From assembly GCA_021496925.1 (NCBI GenBank), contig CP053915.1, positions 1,736,001 through 1,800,000 on the forward strand: 64,000 bases of DNA. The letters run 5' to 3'. The DNA comes from Acidovorax sp. YS12. Its GTDB lineage: Bacteria > Pseudomonadota > Gammaproteobacteria > Burkholderiales > Burkholderiaceae_C. A model generated the notes under the pieces. That model ran no database searches. It saw only the letters and a list, made by a program, of their open reading frames with translations, and had not been told where the DNA came from. Positions 43,781 to 52,867 of the stretch are shown here, one piece after another. The translations under genes were made by a program, and so were the position numbers. Position 1 is the stretch's first letter; each line of letters begins with the position of its first letter.

Positions 43781-46216
43781 ATGCCATCCCCCCGCCCGCC
43801 GCGCGCCCCGCGCATGGCCCCCATCGCCGCCGCCCTGCTGCTTGCCTGCGCCGCCCACGCGCAGCCGGCGCGGGTGCCGGTGGACATCGCCCCCGCGCCG
43901 CTGGACCGCGCCATCGGCACCCTGGCGCGGCAGGCCGGGGTGCAGGTGTTCCTGTCCTCCGAGCTGGCCCAGGGCCGCACGGCACCCGCGCTGCGCGGCG
44001 AGTACACCGCGCAGGAGGCGCTGGAGCGCCTCGTGGCCGGCAGCGGCCTGGTGGTGCGCGCACAGGACGGCAAGACCTTCACCGTGGAACGCGCCCCAGC
44101 CCACCCGGCCCCGCAGAGCAGCGGCGCCGCCACGCTGGCCGAAGTGAAGGTGGTGGCCGAGGCCGACGCGAGCGGCACCACCGAAGGCTCGGGCAGCTAC
44201 ACCACGCGCGCGGCCAGCACCGCCGCCAAGCTGCCGCTGTCGCTGCGCGAGACGCCGCAGTCCGCCACCGTCATCACGCGCCAGCGCATGGACGACCAGG
44301 CCATGGCCAGCATCGTCGACGTGGTCAAGGGCACGCCGGGGCTGTTCCTGAGCAACGCGGACGGCGTGGGCCGCCCCAACATCACGGCGCGCGGCTTCAG
44401 CGCCAACGTGATGTACGAGGGTTTCACCAGCGCCTGGAGCAGCTTCACGCCCAGCTCGCAGGCCAACATGGCGCTGTTCGACCGCGTGGAGGTGGTGCGC
44501 GGCGCCACCGGGCTGGCGCAGGGCGCGGGCAACCCCTCGGCGGCCATCAACATGGTGCACAAGCGGCCCACGCATGCGTTCCAGGGATCGGTCAGCGCCA
44601 GCGCCGGCAGCTGGGACGACTACGGCCTCACGGCCGACCTGGGCGGGCCGCTGAACGCCGCCGGCACGCTGCGCGGCCGCCTGGTGGCGGCAGGACAGGA
44701 TTCCCGAACCTTCCGCGACGTGGAGCGGCATGACCACGGCCTGCTCTACGGCGTGCTGGAGGCCGACCTGGGCGAGCGCACGCTGCTCACGGCGGGCGCC
44801 TACCGCCAGACGGACTTCACCAACCACTTCTGGTACGACCTGCCCATCTCCGGCACCGGCGGGCACCTGAACCTGCCGCGATCGACCTTCGCGGGCAACG
44901 ACTGGGAGTATGCGAAGAACCGCGTGAGCACCGCCTTCGCCACGCTGGAGCACCAGCTGGGCGGCGACTGGAAACTGCGCCTGGCCACGCTGCAGACCTG
45001 GCGCGACCTGGACCTGCTGGGCACCGCCACCTACCGCGCCTCGGCCGACGACACCAGCAACCAGTTCTACCAGTCGGTCTGGGGCGGCAAGTACGCCTAC
45101 CGGCACGAGAACTACGACGTGTCGGCCGCCGGCCCCTTCGAGTTGCTGGGCCGCAAGCACCAGGCCGTGGCGGGCGCCACGCGCCAGGTGCTGGACAGCA
45201 CCACCTACAACCGCACCTGGTCGCCCGCGCGCATCAACGGCATCGACATCTTCACGCACGACCCGCGCGCCACGCCCCAGCCCGTGGGCACCTTCACCAC
45301 CACCGGCAACAACGTGACCACGCAAGACAGCGTGTACGCCGCCACCCACCTGCACCTGGCCGAACGCTGGAAGCTGCTGCTGGGCGCGCGCCTGGACTGG
45401 TACGAGTACGAGAACCACAGCGGCTCGGGCAGCTACAAGGTCAACCGCAACGCGACACGCTACGCCGGGCTGACGTACGACATCGACCGCCAGCACACGG
45501 CCTACGCGAGCTACACCGACATCTTCAACCCGCAGACGGCCAAGGGCATCGACGGCAACATCCTCAAGCCCATCGTGGGCGAGAACTACGAGGTGGGCGT
45601 CAAGGGCGAATACTTCGGCGGCGCGCTGAACGCCAGCCTGGCCTACTTCCAGATCGACCAGACCAACCGCGCGCGCACGCTGGACGACCAGAGCGCCTGC
45701 CCGACGTACCCCGAGACGTCGTGCTCCGAGGCCTCGGGCCTGGTGCGCACCAAGGGCGTGGACCTGGAGCTGCAAGGCGCCGTGACGCCGCGCTGGCAGG
45801 TCGGCCTGGGCTACACCTATGCCGACACGCGCTACGTGCGCGACGCCAACCCGGCCAACGCCGGGCGGCGCTTCACCACCAGCACCAACCCGCAGAACAT
45901 GCTCAAGCTGTCCACGCTGTACCGCTTCGACGGCGCATGGCAGCGCTGGCGCGCGGGCGCCAGCGTCTACTGGCAAAGCCGCCTGTACAGCGAGGGCACC
46001 ACGGCGGGCCTGGCCTGGCGCAACCAGCAAAGCGCCTACGCGGTGGCGGACGTGATCCTCGGCTACCAGCCCGCGCCGCGGTGGGACATCCAGCTCAACG
46101 TGACCAACCTGTTCGACAAGGTGTACTACCGCGCCGTCGGCTATTCCACGCAGTGGGGCACCGACGTGTACGGCGAGCCGCGCAAGCTCAAGCTGACGGC
46201 CAAGTACAGCTTCTGA
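43781..46216 (+). CDS. TonB-dependent siderophore receptor with signalling domain
   Basis: 811 aa outer-membrane transducer. A signal peptide (AALLLACAAHA) precedes an N-terminal STN signalling domain (~30-105; LDRAIGTLARQAGVQVFLSS). The plug has LPLSLRETPQSATVITRQRM and VVRGATGLAQGAGNPSAAIN, and a 22-strand barrel ends in LKLTAKYSF. It resembles FhuE/FpvA/FoxA-type receptors for ferric siderophores; the ligand is unknown. The STN domain plus the adjacent sigma/anti-sigma pair indicate autoinduction by the imported siderophore. Confidence 0.95.
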   Translation: MPSPRPPRAPRMAPIAAALLLACAAHAQPARVPVDIAPAPLDRAIGTLARQAGVQVFLSSELAQGRTAPALRGEYTAQEALERLVAGSGLVVRAQDGKTFTVERAPAHPAPQSSGAATLAEVKVVAEADASGTTEGSGSYTTRAASTAAKLPLSLRETPQSATVITRQRMDDQAMASIVDVVKGTPGLFLSNADGVGRPNITARGFSANVMYEGFTSAWSSFTPSSQANMALFDRVEVVRGATGLAQGAGNPSAAINMVHKRPTHAFQGSVSASAGSWDDYGLTADLGGPLNAAGTLRGRLVAAGQDSRTFRDVERHDHGLLYGVLEADLGERTLLTAGAYRQTDFTNHFWYDLPISGTGGHLNLPRSTFAGNDWEYAKNRVSTAFATLEHQLGGDWKLRLATLQTWRDLDLLGTATYRASADDTSNQFYQSVWGGKYAYRHENYDVSAAGPFELLGRKHQAVAGATRQVLDSTTYNRTWSPARINGIDIFTHDPRATPQPVGTFTTTGNNVTTQDSVYAATHLHLAERWKLLLGARLDWYEYENHSGSGSYKVNRNATRYAGLTYDIDRQHTAYASYTDIFNPQTAKGIDGNILKPIVGENYEVGVKGEYFGGALNASLAYFQIDQTNRARTLDDQSACPTYPETSCSEASGLVRTKGVDLELQGAVTPRWQVGLGYTYADTRYVRDANPANAGRRFTTSTNPQNMLKLSTLYRFDGAWQRWRAGASVYWQSRLYSEGTTAGLAWRNQQSAYAVADVILGYQPAPRWDIQLNVTNLFDKVYYRAVGYSTQWGTDVYGEPRKLKLTAKYSF

Positions 46217-46229
46217 CGGCGCTCATCCA

Positions 46230-46280
46230 TTGATAGCTGCCAGCGCTTGCCACGCAAGCGCTGGAGGCCGATTTGGTTTG
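46230..46280 (+). repeat. Palindromic repeat, copy 12
   Basis: TGATAGCTGCCAGCGCTTGCC, CAAGCGCTGGAGGCCGATTT, one of the best-conserved copies, between the convergent receptor and hslO genes. Confidence 0.82.
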
Positions 46281-46314
46281 TATTACCGCGGGTATTGCCC
46301 GGCGCCGCGCCGGG

Positions 46315-47304
46315 CTACTGCACCGTCTTCGCCCCGGGCGCCAGCTCGGCCGGGCCGGTGAAGATCTGCGCTGCGTCCACCGCGTCGAAGTGGTACTGCT
46401 GGCCGCAGAACTCGCACCCGACCTCGACCGTCTCGCGCTCGGCCAGGATGCTCTCGACCTCTTCCGCGCCCAGGCTGCGCAGCATGTTGCGCACGCGCTC
46501 GCGCGAGCAGGTGCAGGCAAAGCGGGGCCCGGCCGCGCCCTGCTGGGGCGCGAAATGCAGCAGCTTCTCCTCCCAGAACAGGCGGCGCAGGATGGTATCC
46601 ACGTCCAGCGTGAGCAGCTCCTCGCGCGTGAGGCTGGCGGCCAGGTGCGCGATGCGGTTGTAGTCTTCGTTGTGGCCGTTCTGGTCGGCCCCCGCGCCCG
46701 GGCCGGCGGCGCCCGCCAAGTTGGCCTCGCCCTGCAGCGGCATGCGCTGGACCATCAGCCCCGCGGCCACCTGGTCGTTGGCGGCCAGCACCAGGATGGT
46801 GTCGAGCTGCTCGGACTGCAGCATGTAGAACGTGAGCGCCTGCGACAGGCTCTGGAACTTGTCCCCCGCCGCGCCCTGCAGCGGCACCACCCCCTGGTAG
46901 GGCTGCTGGCCGGGCTGGCGCTCCTTCGGATCGAGCGTGATGGCGCAGCGCCCCGCGCCGCCGGCATTCACCATCTCGGGCAGGCGCGCCTGCGCCGGCA
47001 CCTCGCCCTGCACCGAGGCGGTGGCGCGCAGGCCCAGGTCGGACTGCACCTCGGCCACCGCGAGCTTGACCGGCCCGTCGCCATGCACCTGCATCACCAG
47101 GGCGCCGTTGAACTTGATGTTGGACTGCATCAGCACCCCGGCGGCCAGCATCTCGCCCAGCAGCTCGCGCACGGGTGGCGCGTAGGCGCCGGTTTCGCTG
47201 TTGCTGGCGCGCCGGCGCTGGACCTCGGCCCAGGCGTCGGTCAGGCGCACGATGGAGCCGCGCACGGGCATGCCATCGAACAAAAACTTGTGCAGTTCAG
47301 ACAT
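46315..47304 (-). CDS. hslO: Redox-regulated chaperone Hsp33
   Basis: 329 aa cytosolic holdase activated by oxidation. N-terminal Hsp33 fold (RGSIVRLTDAWAEV), then a C-terminal redox switch with two Cys pairs: FACTCSRER (CxC) and VGCEFCGQQYHFD (CxxC), which bind zinc when reduced. The ATG at 47304 (MSELHKF) matches the family start; the open frame has two more ATGs up to 47319 that overlap the next gene. Lies 11 bp downstream of the gamma-carbonic-anhydrase-like gene, same strand. Confidence 0.95.
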   Translation of the reverse strand: MSELHKFLFDGMPVRGSIVRLTDAWAEVQRRRASNSETGAYAPPVRELLGEMLAAGVLMQSNIKFNGALVMQVHGDGPVKLAVAEVQSDLGLRATASVQGEVPAQARLPEMVNAGGAGRCAITLDPKERQPGQQPYQGVVPLQGAAGDKFQSLSQALTFYMLQSEQLDTILVLAANDQVAAGLMVQRMPLQGEANLAGAAGPGAGADQNGHNEDYNRIAHLAASLTREELLTLDVDTILRRLFWEEKLLHFAPQQGAAGPRFACTCSRERVRNMLRSLGAEEVESILAERETVEVGCEFCGQQYHFDAVDAAQIFTGPAELAPGAKTVQ

Positions 47305-47315
47305 CCAATTCCACA

Positions 47316-47840
47316 TCAATCCAGTTTGCGCAGCCCGGCCCGGAAGCGCCGCGCGTTGTCCACATAGTGCCGCGCGCTCAGGCGCAGCCCCTCGATCTGC
47401 TCGGGCGTGAGCTGGCGCACCGCCTTGGCCGGGCTGCCCAGGATCATCGACCCGTCGGGGAACTCCTTGCCCTCGGTCACCAGCGCGCCCGCGCCCACCA
47501 GGCAGTTCTTGCCGATGCGCGCGCCGTTGAGCACGACGGCGCCGATGCCGATGAGCGACTCGTCGCCAATCGTGCAGCCATGCAGCATGACCTGGTGGCC
47601 CACGGTGACGCGCTCGCCGATCATCAGCGGCTTGCCGAAGTCGGCGTGCAGCACGCTCGCGTCCTGCACATTGCTGCCCGCGCCGATGGCGATGCTCTCG
47701 GTATCGCCGCGCACCACGGTGCCGAACCAGACGCTGGCGTCCTCGCCCAGCGTCACATTGCCCATGACCTGGGCGCTGTCGGCCACCCAGGCCGTCGCGT
47801 GCACCTGCGGGGCCACGCCATCGAGTTCATAGATCGCCAT
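47316..47840 (-). CDS. Gamma-carbonic-anhydrase-like hexapeptide protein
   Basis: 174 aa left-handed beta-helix trimer of the YrdA/CaiE-like group. Hexapeptide repeats run through the middle, and three metal-binding histidines appear in VLHADFG and VGHQVMLHGC, after RGDTESIAIGAGSNVQD. Carbonic anhydrase activity is possible but not shown for most such paralogues. The ATG at 47840 was preferred over an upstream ATG at 47894 that would add a charged, non-family tail. Confidence 0.9.
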   Translation of the reverse strand: MAIYELDGVAPQVHATAWVADSAQVMGNVTLGEDASVWFGTVVRGDTESIAIGAGSNVQDASVLHADFGKPLMIGERVTVGHQVMLHGCTIGDESLIGIGAVVLNGARIGKNCLVGAGALVTEGKEFPDGSMILGSPAKAVRQLTPEQIEGLRLSARHYVDNARRFRAGLRKLD

Positions 47841-47874
47841 CGCCGTCTTGTCTCCTTCGTGCCTTGCGTCGCGT

Positions 47875-47910
47875 TTGTGTCGCTCTTCTCGCAAAACCTA
47901 CAATTGTAGG
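47875..47910 (+). promoter_or_regulatory. Promoter and perfect palindrome at the DUF455 gene
   Basis: TTGTGT (47875-47880) and TACAAT (47899-47904) are 18 bp apart. The -10 lies inside a perfect 14-bp palindrome, CCTACAATTGTAGG (47897-47910), that ends 1 bp before the ATG at 47912. Transcription would start at or next to the ATG, implying a leaderless mRNA and an operator over the promoter. Confidence 0.5.
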
Positions 47911-47911
47911 G

Positions 47912-48715
47912 ATGGAGCTTCGCCAATGCGCATTGCAGGCCTTGTGCCTGCCAGACCCTGAAGAAAAAGCCGCTGCAGCGCTTGCCCTGCATGCGCAAGC
48001 AGCTACTGTTTCAATAGCGCCGCAAGCGCCGCCCCCGCCCCTGGACGGGAGCCTGCTGCCAGGCCGCCCGCCGCGCCCGGAACTGCGCCACCACACCGCC
48101 GTGGCGCGCCGCTCGCCGGCCACGCTGGAAGGCCGGGCCATCCTGGTCCACGCCATCGCGCACATCGAATTCAACGCCATGAACCTGGCGCTCGACGCCG
48201 TGTGGCGCTTCGACGGCATGCCGCGCGCGTTCCACCTCGACTGGCTGCAGGTGGCCGCCGAGGAGGCCCGGCACTTTCGCCTGCTGCGCACCCACCTGCA
48301 GGGCATGGGCTGGGACTATGGCGATTTTCCAGCCCACCAGGGCCTGTGGGCCATGTGCGAGAAGACGGCGCACGACATCGTGGCGCGCATGGCCCTGGTG
48401 CCGCGCACGCTGGAAGCGCGCGGCCTGGACGCCACGCCGCAGATCCAGGCCAAGCTGCGCCAGGTGGGCACGCCCGACGCGCTGGCGGCGGTGGACATCC
48501 TGGACACCATCCTGCGCGAGGAAATCGGCCACGTGGCCATCGGCAACCACTGGTACCGCTGGCTGTGCGCGCGCGAGGGGCTGGAGCCCGAGGCCCACTA
48601 CCCCGTGCTGGCGCAGCGCTACGAGGCGCCGCGCCCCAAGCCGCCGCTGAACGACAGCGCGCGCCGGGCCGCCGGTTTCAGCGAGACCGAGATGCGCTGG
48701 CTGGCCCAGATGTAA
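47912..48715 (+). CDS. DUF455 ferritin-like protein
   Basis: 267 aa. A ferritin-like four-helix domain (~65-265) with metal-ligand-type motifs HIEFNAMNLALD, EEARHFRLL and REEIGHVAIGNHWY. A di-iron enzyme is expected from these ligands; the reaction is unknown. The ATG at 47912 (MELRQCAL) fits the family; an upstream ATG at 47864 would precede the promoter. About 15 codons near residues 20-35 (AAAALALHAQAATVS) are encoded by a copy of the window-wide palindrome. Confidence 0.88.
   Translation: MELRQCALQALCLPDPEEKAAAALALHAQAATVSIAPQAPPPPLDGSLLPGRPPRPELRHHTAVARRSPATLEGRAILVHAIAHIEFNAMNLALDAVWRFDGMPRAFHLDWLQVAAEEARHFRLLRTHLQGMGWDYGDFPAHQGLWAMCEKTAHDIVARMALVPRTLEARGLDATPQIQAKLRQVGTPDALAAVDILDTILREEIGHVAIGNHWYRWLCAREGLEPEAHYPVLAQRYEAPRPKPPLNDSARRAAGFSETEMRWLAQM
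47971..48015 (-). repeat. Palindromic repeat, copy 13 (translated in the DUF455 gene)
   Basis: GCTGCAGCGCTTGCCCTGC, ATGCGCAAGCAGCTACTG: a full-length, diverged copy lying in frame in the N-terminal part of the gene. Confidence 0.65.
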
Positions 48716-48800
48716 CCGGGCGCAAGCCCAGGCTCTGGACAACCCTGGTTCCTTCCTACAATCGACCATCGCCACTGGCCCCGAAATCCGTTCGTCCTCC

Positions 48801-50060
48801 ATGTCCCAAGCTCCCGCCCCCACCGCTGCCGCAGGCAGTGCGCAATCCGCCATTTCCATGATCGCCCGCCAGGCCATCGTGAACGGGCAGCATGTGGTGA
48901 TCGGCTACGAGCTGTTCAACCGCTCGCGCAGCGTCTCGGGGCACACGGCGGCCTCCGACGTGATCCTGGTGTTCACCGCGCTGTCGCACGCGGGCACCGA
49001 GGAGCTGGTGGGCAAGAAGCTCATCTTCGTCAACTGCACGCACGAGAGCCTGGCTGGCGGCCACCTGGAGCTGCTCGACCCGGACAAGGTGGTGCTGGAA
49101 ATTCCCCCGCTGGGCCACGCCGCCAAGGACGAGGTGGCCGCGCGCCTGCCCATCCTGACCGGGCTGCGCGAGCGCGGCTTCCACCTGGCGTTCAACCACA
49201 CCGTGCTCGAATCGGCCTACGCCGCCTGGCTGCCGCTGGCCGACTACATCAAGCTCGACCTGTCAGTGCTGGCGCCGGACCAGGTGGCCGTGCTCATCAG
49301 CTACGCAGGCCGCCACTCGCGCGCCGAACTCATCGCAGAAAAGGTGGAGACCGCGCAGCAGTACGACATGGTCTCCACCATGGGCGTGCAGCTGTTCCAG
49401 GGCTACTGGTTCGCGCGCCCGGCGCTGGTGCAGGCCAAGCTGCTGTCGCCGGGCCAGGCCAGCATCGTGCAGCTCATCAACCTGGTGCGCCAGCAGGCCA
49501 GCACCGACGCCATCGAGGAAGTGCTGAAAAAGGACGCCGGCCTGGCCTTCAACCTCATGCGCCTGATCAATTCGGCCGGCTTCGGCCTCACGCGCGAGAT
49601 CACCTCGTTCCGCCAGGCCGTGATGCTCATGGGGCTGAAGAAGCTGTTCCGCTGGGCCGCGCTGCTGCTCACCGCCTCGCGCACCGGTGGCGTGCCCTCC
49701 TCGGTGGGCCAGACCGCCGTGGTGCGCGGGCGCCTGATGGAGCTGCTGGCCGCCGATTGCATGCCGCCCGAGGAGGCCGACCAGGCCTTCGTGACCGGCA
49801 TCTTCTCGCTGCTCGACGTCATGCTGGGCATGCCCATGGAGTCGGCGCTCGGCCTGCTGTCGGTGCCCGAGCCCGTGGCCAACGCGCTGCTGCACCATGC
49901 CGGCCCGCTGGGCGAGCTGCTGTCGCTGGCGCAGGCCTGCGAAAGCAGCAACGACGCGCTGTTCGACCGCGCTGCGGCCTCGCTGCAGCTGAGCAGCCAG
50001 CAGATCAACATGGCCCACCTGCAGGCCCTGGCCTGGGCCGACCACGTCACCGAAGCGTGA
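48801..50060 (+). CDS. EAL-HDOD (YuxH-type) signalling protein, copy 1
   Basis: 419 aa cytosolic protein. A degenerate EAL domain (~20-205; IARQAIVNGQHVVIGYELFN, YIKLDLSVL, AEKVETAQQY) lacks the DDFG-type catalytic segment, so c-di-GMP hydrolysis is unlikely. An HDOD domain follows (~210-400; LINLVRQQASTDAIEEVLKK, FNLMRLINSAGFG). Such proteins act as binding or scaffold proteins in motility and signalling. A TACAAT -10-like hexamer is at 48757. It is 112 bp upstream of a close paralogue. Confidence 0.9.
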   Translation: MSQAPAPTAAAGSAQSAISMIARQAIVNGQHVVIGYELFNRSRSVSGHTAASDVILVFTALSHAGTEELVGKKLIFVNCTHESLAGGHLELLDPDKVVLEIPPLGHAAKDEVAARLPILTGLRERGFHLAFNHTVLESAYAAWLPLADYIKLDLSVLAPDQVAVLISYAGRHSRAELIAEKVETAQQYDMVSTMGVQLFQGYWFARPALVQAKLLSPGQASIVQLINLVRQQASTDAIEEVLKKDAGLAFNLMRLINSAGFGLTREITSFRQAVMLMGLKKLFRWAALLLTASRTGGVPSSVGQTAVVRGRLMELLAADCMPPEEADQAFVTGIFSLLDVMLGMPMESALGLLSVPEPVANALLHHAGPLGELLSLAQACESSNDALFDRAAASLQLSSQQINMAHLQALAWADHVTEA

Positions 50061-50172
50061 ATGCCCATGGCGCGTCCCGCGCACCGGGCACAATCGTTAA
50101 CCAAGGTGCCCGCAGCCCCGCTGGCAGCCCGCCTAGAATCCCTGCAGCTTTGCCACCCATCCGATAGCGCCC

Positions 50173-51453
50173 ATGTCGAGTAACCCAGACACCGCAGCCA
50201 CGATGCCCGCCGAGAGCGCTGAAGAGCAGGGCAACGTTGCCATCATCGCGCGCCAGGCCATCGTCGACGAACGCCGTGCCGTGTTCGGCTACGAGCTGTT
50301 CGACCGCTCCACGGCCCACGACGCGCACACCGCCGCCAGCGATGCGGCGCTGCTGTTCAACGCCCTGTCCTACGCCGACACCGAGACCCTGGTGGGGCGC
50401 AAGATCGTCTTCATCAACTGCACGCACGACAGCCTGGCAGGCGGCCACCTGGAGCTGATCCACCCTGAAAAAGTGGTGCTCGAAATACCCACGCTGCACG
50501 ACAAGGCCACGGCCGAGGACATCGCCAGCCGCCTGCCGACCTTCGAGGCCCTGCGCCAGCGCGGCTTCCGCCTGGCCCTCGACCAGCGCGCGCTGATGCC
50601 CCCGTACGTGAGCTGGCTGCAGCACGCCGCCTTCATCAAGCTGGACATGGCGGCCTTCCGGCCCGAGCTGTGCGGCCCCCTGGTCAAGCACGTACGCCTG
50701 CACGCACCCAAGGCGCAGATCGTGGCCGAGAAGGTCGAGACGGCCGAGCAGCACGAGCGCATGTCGCTGCTGGGCGTGAAGCTGTTCCAGGGCTACTGGT
50801 TCGCCAAGCCGTCGATCGTCAAGGCGCAAACCATCCGGCCCTCGCAGGCCACCATCATCCAGCTCATCAACCTGGTGCGCAAGCAGGCCACCACGGCGGA
50901 GATCGAGGACCTGCTCAAGAAGGACCCGACGCTGTCATTCAACCTGCTGCGCTTCATCAACTCGTCAGGCTTCGGCCTCTCGTGCGAGATCACCTCGTTC
51001 CGCCACGCGGTGATGATCCTGGGGCTGAAGAAGCTGTTCCGCTGGGCCGCGCTGCTGCTCACCACCTCGCGCAAGGACGGCTCGCCGCCCGCCGTCGGCC
51101 AGACCGCCGTGGTGCGCGGGCGCCTGATGGAGCTGCTGGCGGCCGAGCTGCTGCCGCCCGAGGAATGCGACAACGCCTTCGTCGTCGGCGTGTTCTCCAT
51201 GCTCGACACCATGCTGGGCGTGCCCATCGAGCGCGCGCTCGAATCGGTGGCCCTGCCCGAATCGGTGATCGAGGCGCTGCTGCACAACAAGGGCGTCTTC
51301 GCCCCCTTCCTGGAGCTGACCCGCGCCTGCGAGAGCGGCGACGACGCGGCATTCGCCCGCACGGCCGATGCCCTGCACCTGTCGAACCACCAGATCAACA
51401 TGGCGCACATGAACGCGCTGATCTGGGCCGAAAGCCTGAACGCCGAGGAATAG
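50173..51453 (+). CDS. EAL-HDOD (YuxH-type) signalling protein, copy 2
   Basis: 426 aa, the same architecture as the preceding gene and similar along its full length (IARQAIVDERRAVFGYELFD, AEKVETAEQHERM, LINLVRKQATTAEIEDLLKK, FRWAALLLTTSRKDG). This is a tandem duplication that has diverged. Again no DDFG motif. A TAGAAT at 50134 may be its own -10, so the copies could be separately expressed. Followed by a palindromic repeat and convergent xerD. Confidence 0.9.
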   Translation: MSSNPDTAATMPAESAEEQGNVAIIARQAIVDERRAVFGYELFDRSTAHDAHTAASDAALLFNALSYADTETLVGRKIVFINCTHDSLAGGHLELIHPEKVVLEIPTLHDKATAEDIASRLPTFEALRQRGFRLALDQRALMPPYVSWLQHAAFIKLDMAAFRPELCGPLVKHVRLHAPKAQIVAEKVETAEQHERMSLLGVKLFQGYWFAKPSIVKAQTIRPSQATIIQLINLVRKQATTAEIEDLLKKDPTLSFNLLRFINSSGFGLSCEITSFRHAVMILGLKKLFRWAALLLTTSRKDGSPPAVGQTAVVRGRLMELLAAELLPPEECDNAFVVGVFSMLDTMLGVPIERALESVALPESVIEALLHNKGVFAPFLELTRACESGDDAAFARTADALHLSNHQINMAHMNALIWAESLNAEE

Positions 51454-51487
51454 CCGTCAGGTGCCGCACGCGGCACCTGCATACGCT

Positions 51488-51543
51488 ATCGAATAGAGAG
51501 CTGCCCACGCTTCATGGACGGGCGCCAGAAGCCAATTCGATGC
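51488..51543 (+). repeat. Palindromic repeat, copy 14
   Basis: TCGAATAGAGAGCTGCC, ACGGGCGCCAGAAGCCAATTC; a diverged copy between the convergent EAL-HDOD and xerD genes. Confidence 0.6.
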
Positions 51544-51564
51544 CAGCACTTCACCAGCACTTCA

Positions 51565-52512
51565 TCACCCGCGCGGATGGTGCTGCGCGTGCAGCGCCTT
51601 GAGCCGCTCGCGCGCCACGTGGGTGTAGATGGTGGTGGTGGAGATGTCCGCATGCCCCAGCAGCAGTTGCACCACGCGCAGGTCGGCGCCATGGTTCAGC
51701 AGGTGCGTGGCGAAAGCGTGGCGCAGCGTGTGCGGCGACAGCGGCACGGTGATGCCCGCGAGCTGCGCCTGCTTCTTCACGATGACCCAGAACATCACGC
51801 GCGTCATGCCCGCGCCGCGCTGGGTCACGAACAGGTCGTCGCTCTGCTGCCCGCCGAGGATGGCGCCGCGCGCCTCGGCCAGGTAGCGCTGCAGCCAGGC
51901 GCGCGCCTCCTCGCCGAACGGCACCAGGCGTTCCTTGCCGCCCTTGCCCATGACGCGCAGCACGCCTTCGGCCATGCCGAGGTGGAAGGTCTTGAGCGTG
52001 ACCAGTTCGCTCACGCGCAGGCCGCTGGCATACATCAGCTCCAGCATGGTGCGGTCGCGCAGGCCGAGCGGCTGCGCCACGTCGGGTGCGGCCAGCAGCG
52101 CCTCGACCTGGGCCTGTGACAGCGTCTTGGGCACGCGCAGCGGCTGGCGCGCGGCCTGCAGGCGCACCGTGGGGTCCTGCGCCATGAGGTGCTCGCGCAG
52201 CGCCCAGCGGAAAAAGCGCTTGAACACCGTGAGCCGCCGGTTGGCCGTGGTGGCGCGGGTCTGGCCATGGCGGTGTGCGAAGTAGGCGCTCAGGTCGGCC
52301 TCGCCCGCCTGCAGCAGTCCCCGGCCCTGCGGCGCCAGCCAGCGTGCAAACGCGCGCAGGTCGCTGCGGTAGGCCTGCAGGGTGTTGCGCGACAGCCCTT
52401 CCTCGAGCCACAGCGCGTCGGCGAAGGCGTCGATGCTGGCATCGCTAGCGTCCGGCGGTACAGGCGGTGCAGGCAGCACAGACGGACAGGGTTCGGGGCG
52501 GGTGTGGTGCAT
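51565..52512 (-). CDS. xerD: Tyrosine recombinase XerD
   Basis: 315 aa. With XerC it resolves chromosome dimers at dif under FtsK control. N-terminal SAM-like core-binding domain (FADALWLEEGLSRNTLQAYR), then the catalytic domain with Arg in ASGLRVSELV, Lys in GKGGKERLVPFG, HTLRHAFATHLL (His/Arg), LLGHADIS and nucleophile Tyr in STTTIYTHV. The ATG at 52512 gives normal length plus a short proline-rich start; further upstream codons look non-coding. Confidence 0.95.
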   Translation of the reverse strand: MHHTRPEPCPSVLPAPPVPPDASDASIDAFADALWLEEGLSRNTLQAYRSDLRAFARWLAPQGRGLLQAGEADLSAYFAHRHGQTRATTANRRLTVFKRFFRWALREHLMAQDPTVRLQAARQPLRVPKTLSQAQVEALLAAPDVAQPLGLRDRTMLELMYASGLRVSELVTLKTFHLGMAEGVLRVMGKGGKERLVPFGEEARAWLQRYLAEARGAILGGQQSDDLFVTQRGAGMTRVMFWVIVKKQAQLAGITVPLSPHTLRHAFATHLLNHGADLRVVQLLLGHADISTTTIYTHVARERLKALHAQHHPRG

Positions 52513-52867
52513 ACGGCACGGGTCCGGCCCGCCAGGCCCATCCTGGCGGCCTGCCCGACACAGGTCAAAACCTGGCATTCTGCCCTGCTGGCCTTGCCCG
52601 GCCCAGCAAACGGGAATCTCTTATTCACCATGAATCAGCGGTGGGATTTTCAAGAAAATCCCACCTGCTGGCCGGAGAAAATCCGCAGTGCGAACCGATG
52701 CGCCCGACTGGGACACCCGGGATTCCCCCCGCCGGCTTGCCAGGAACCGCCGCCACGGCCATGATGAAAGGTTATTGCGTGTGAACGCTGCCGCCACCTG
52801 GCTACGGTTCCTCCGTCAGTCGGGATTCACACATTCAAGCAACAAAAAAATCATCCGGAGAAAAACG
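52513..52867. other. Intergenic region with a perfect hairpin (52640-52665)
   Basis: 355 bp between divergent xerD and the CocE-type hydrolase. It contains GGTGGGATTTT-CAAG-AAAATCCCACC, a perfect 11-bp stem with a 4-nt loop and no T-run. No gene is supported. It probably holds both promoters. Confidence 0.55.
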
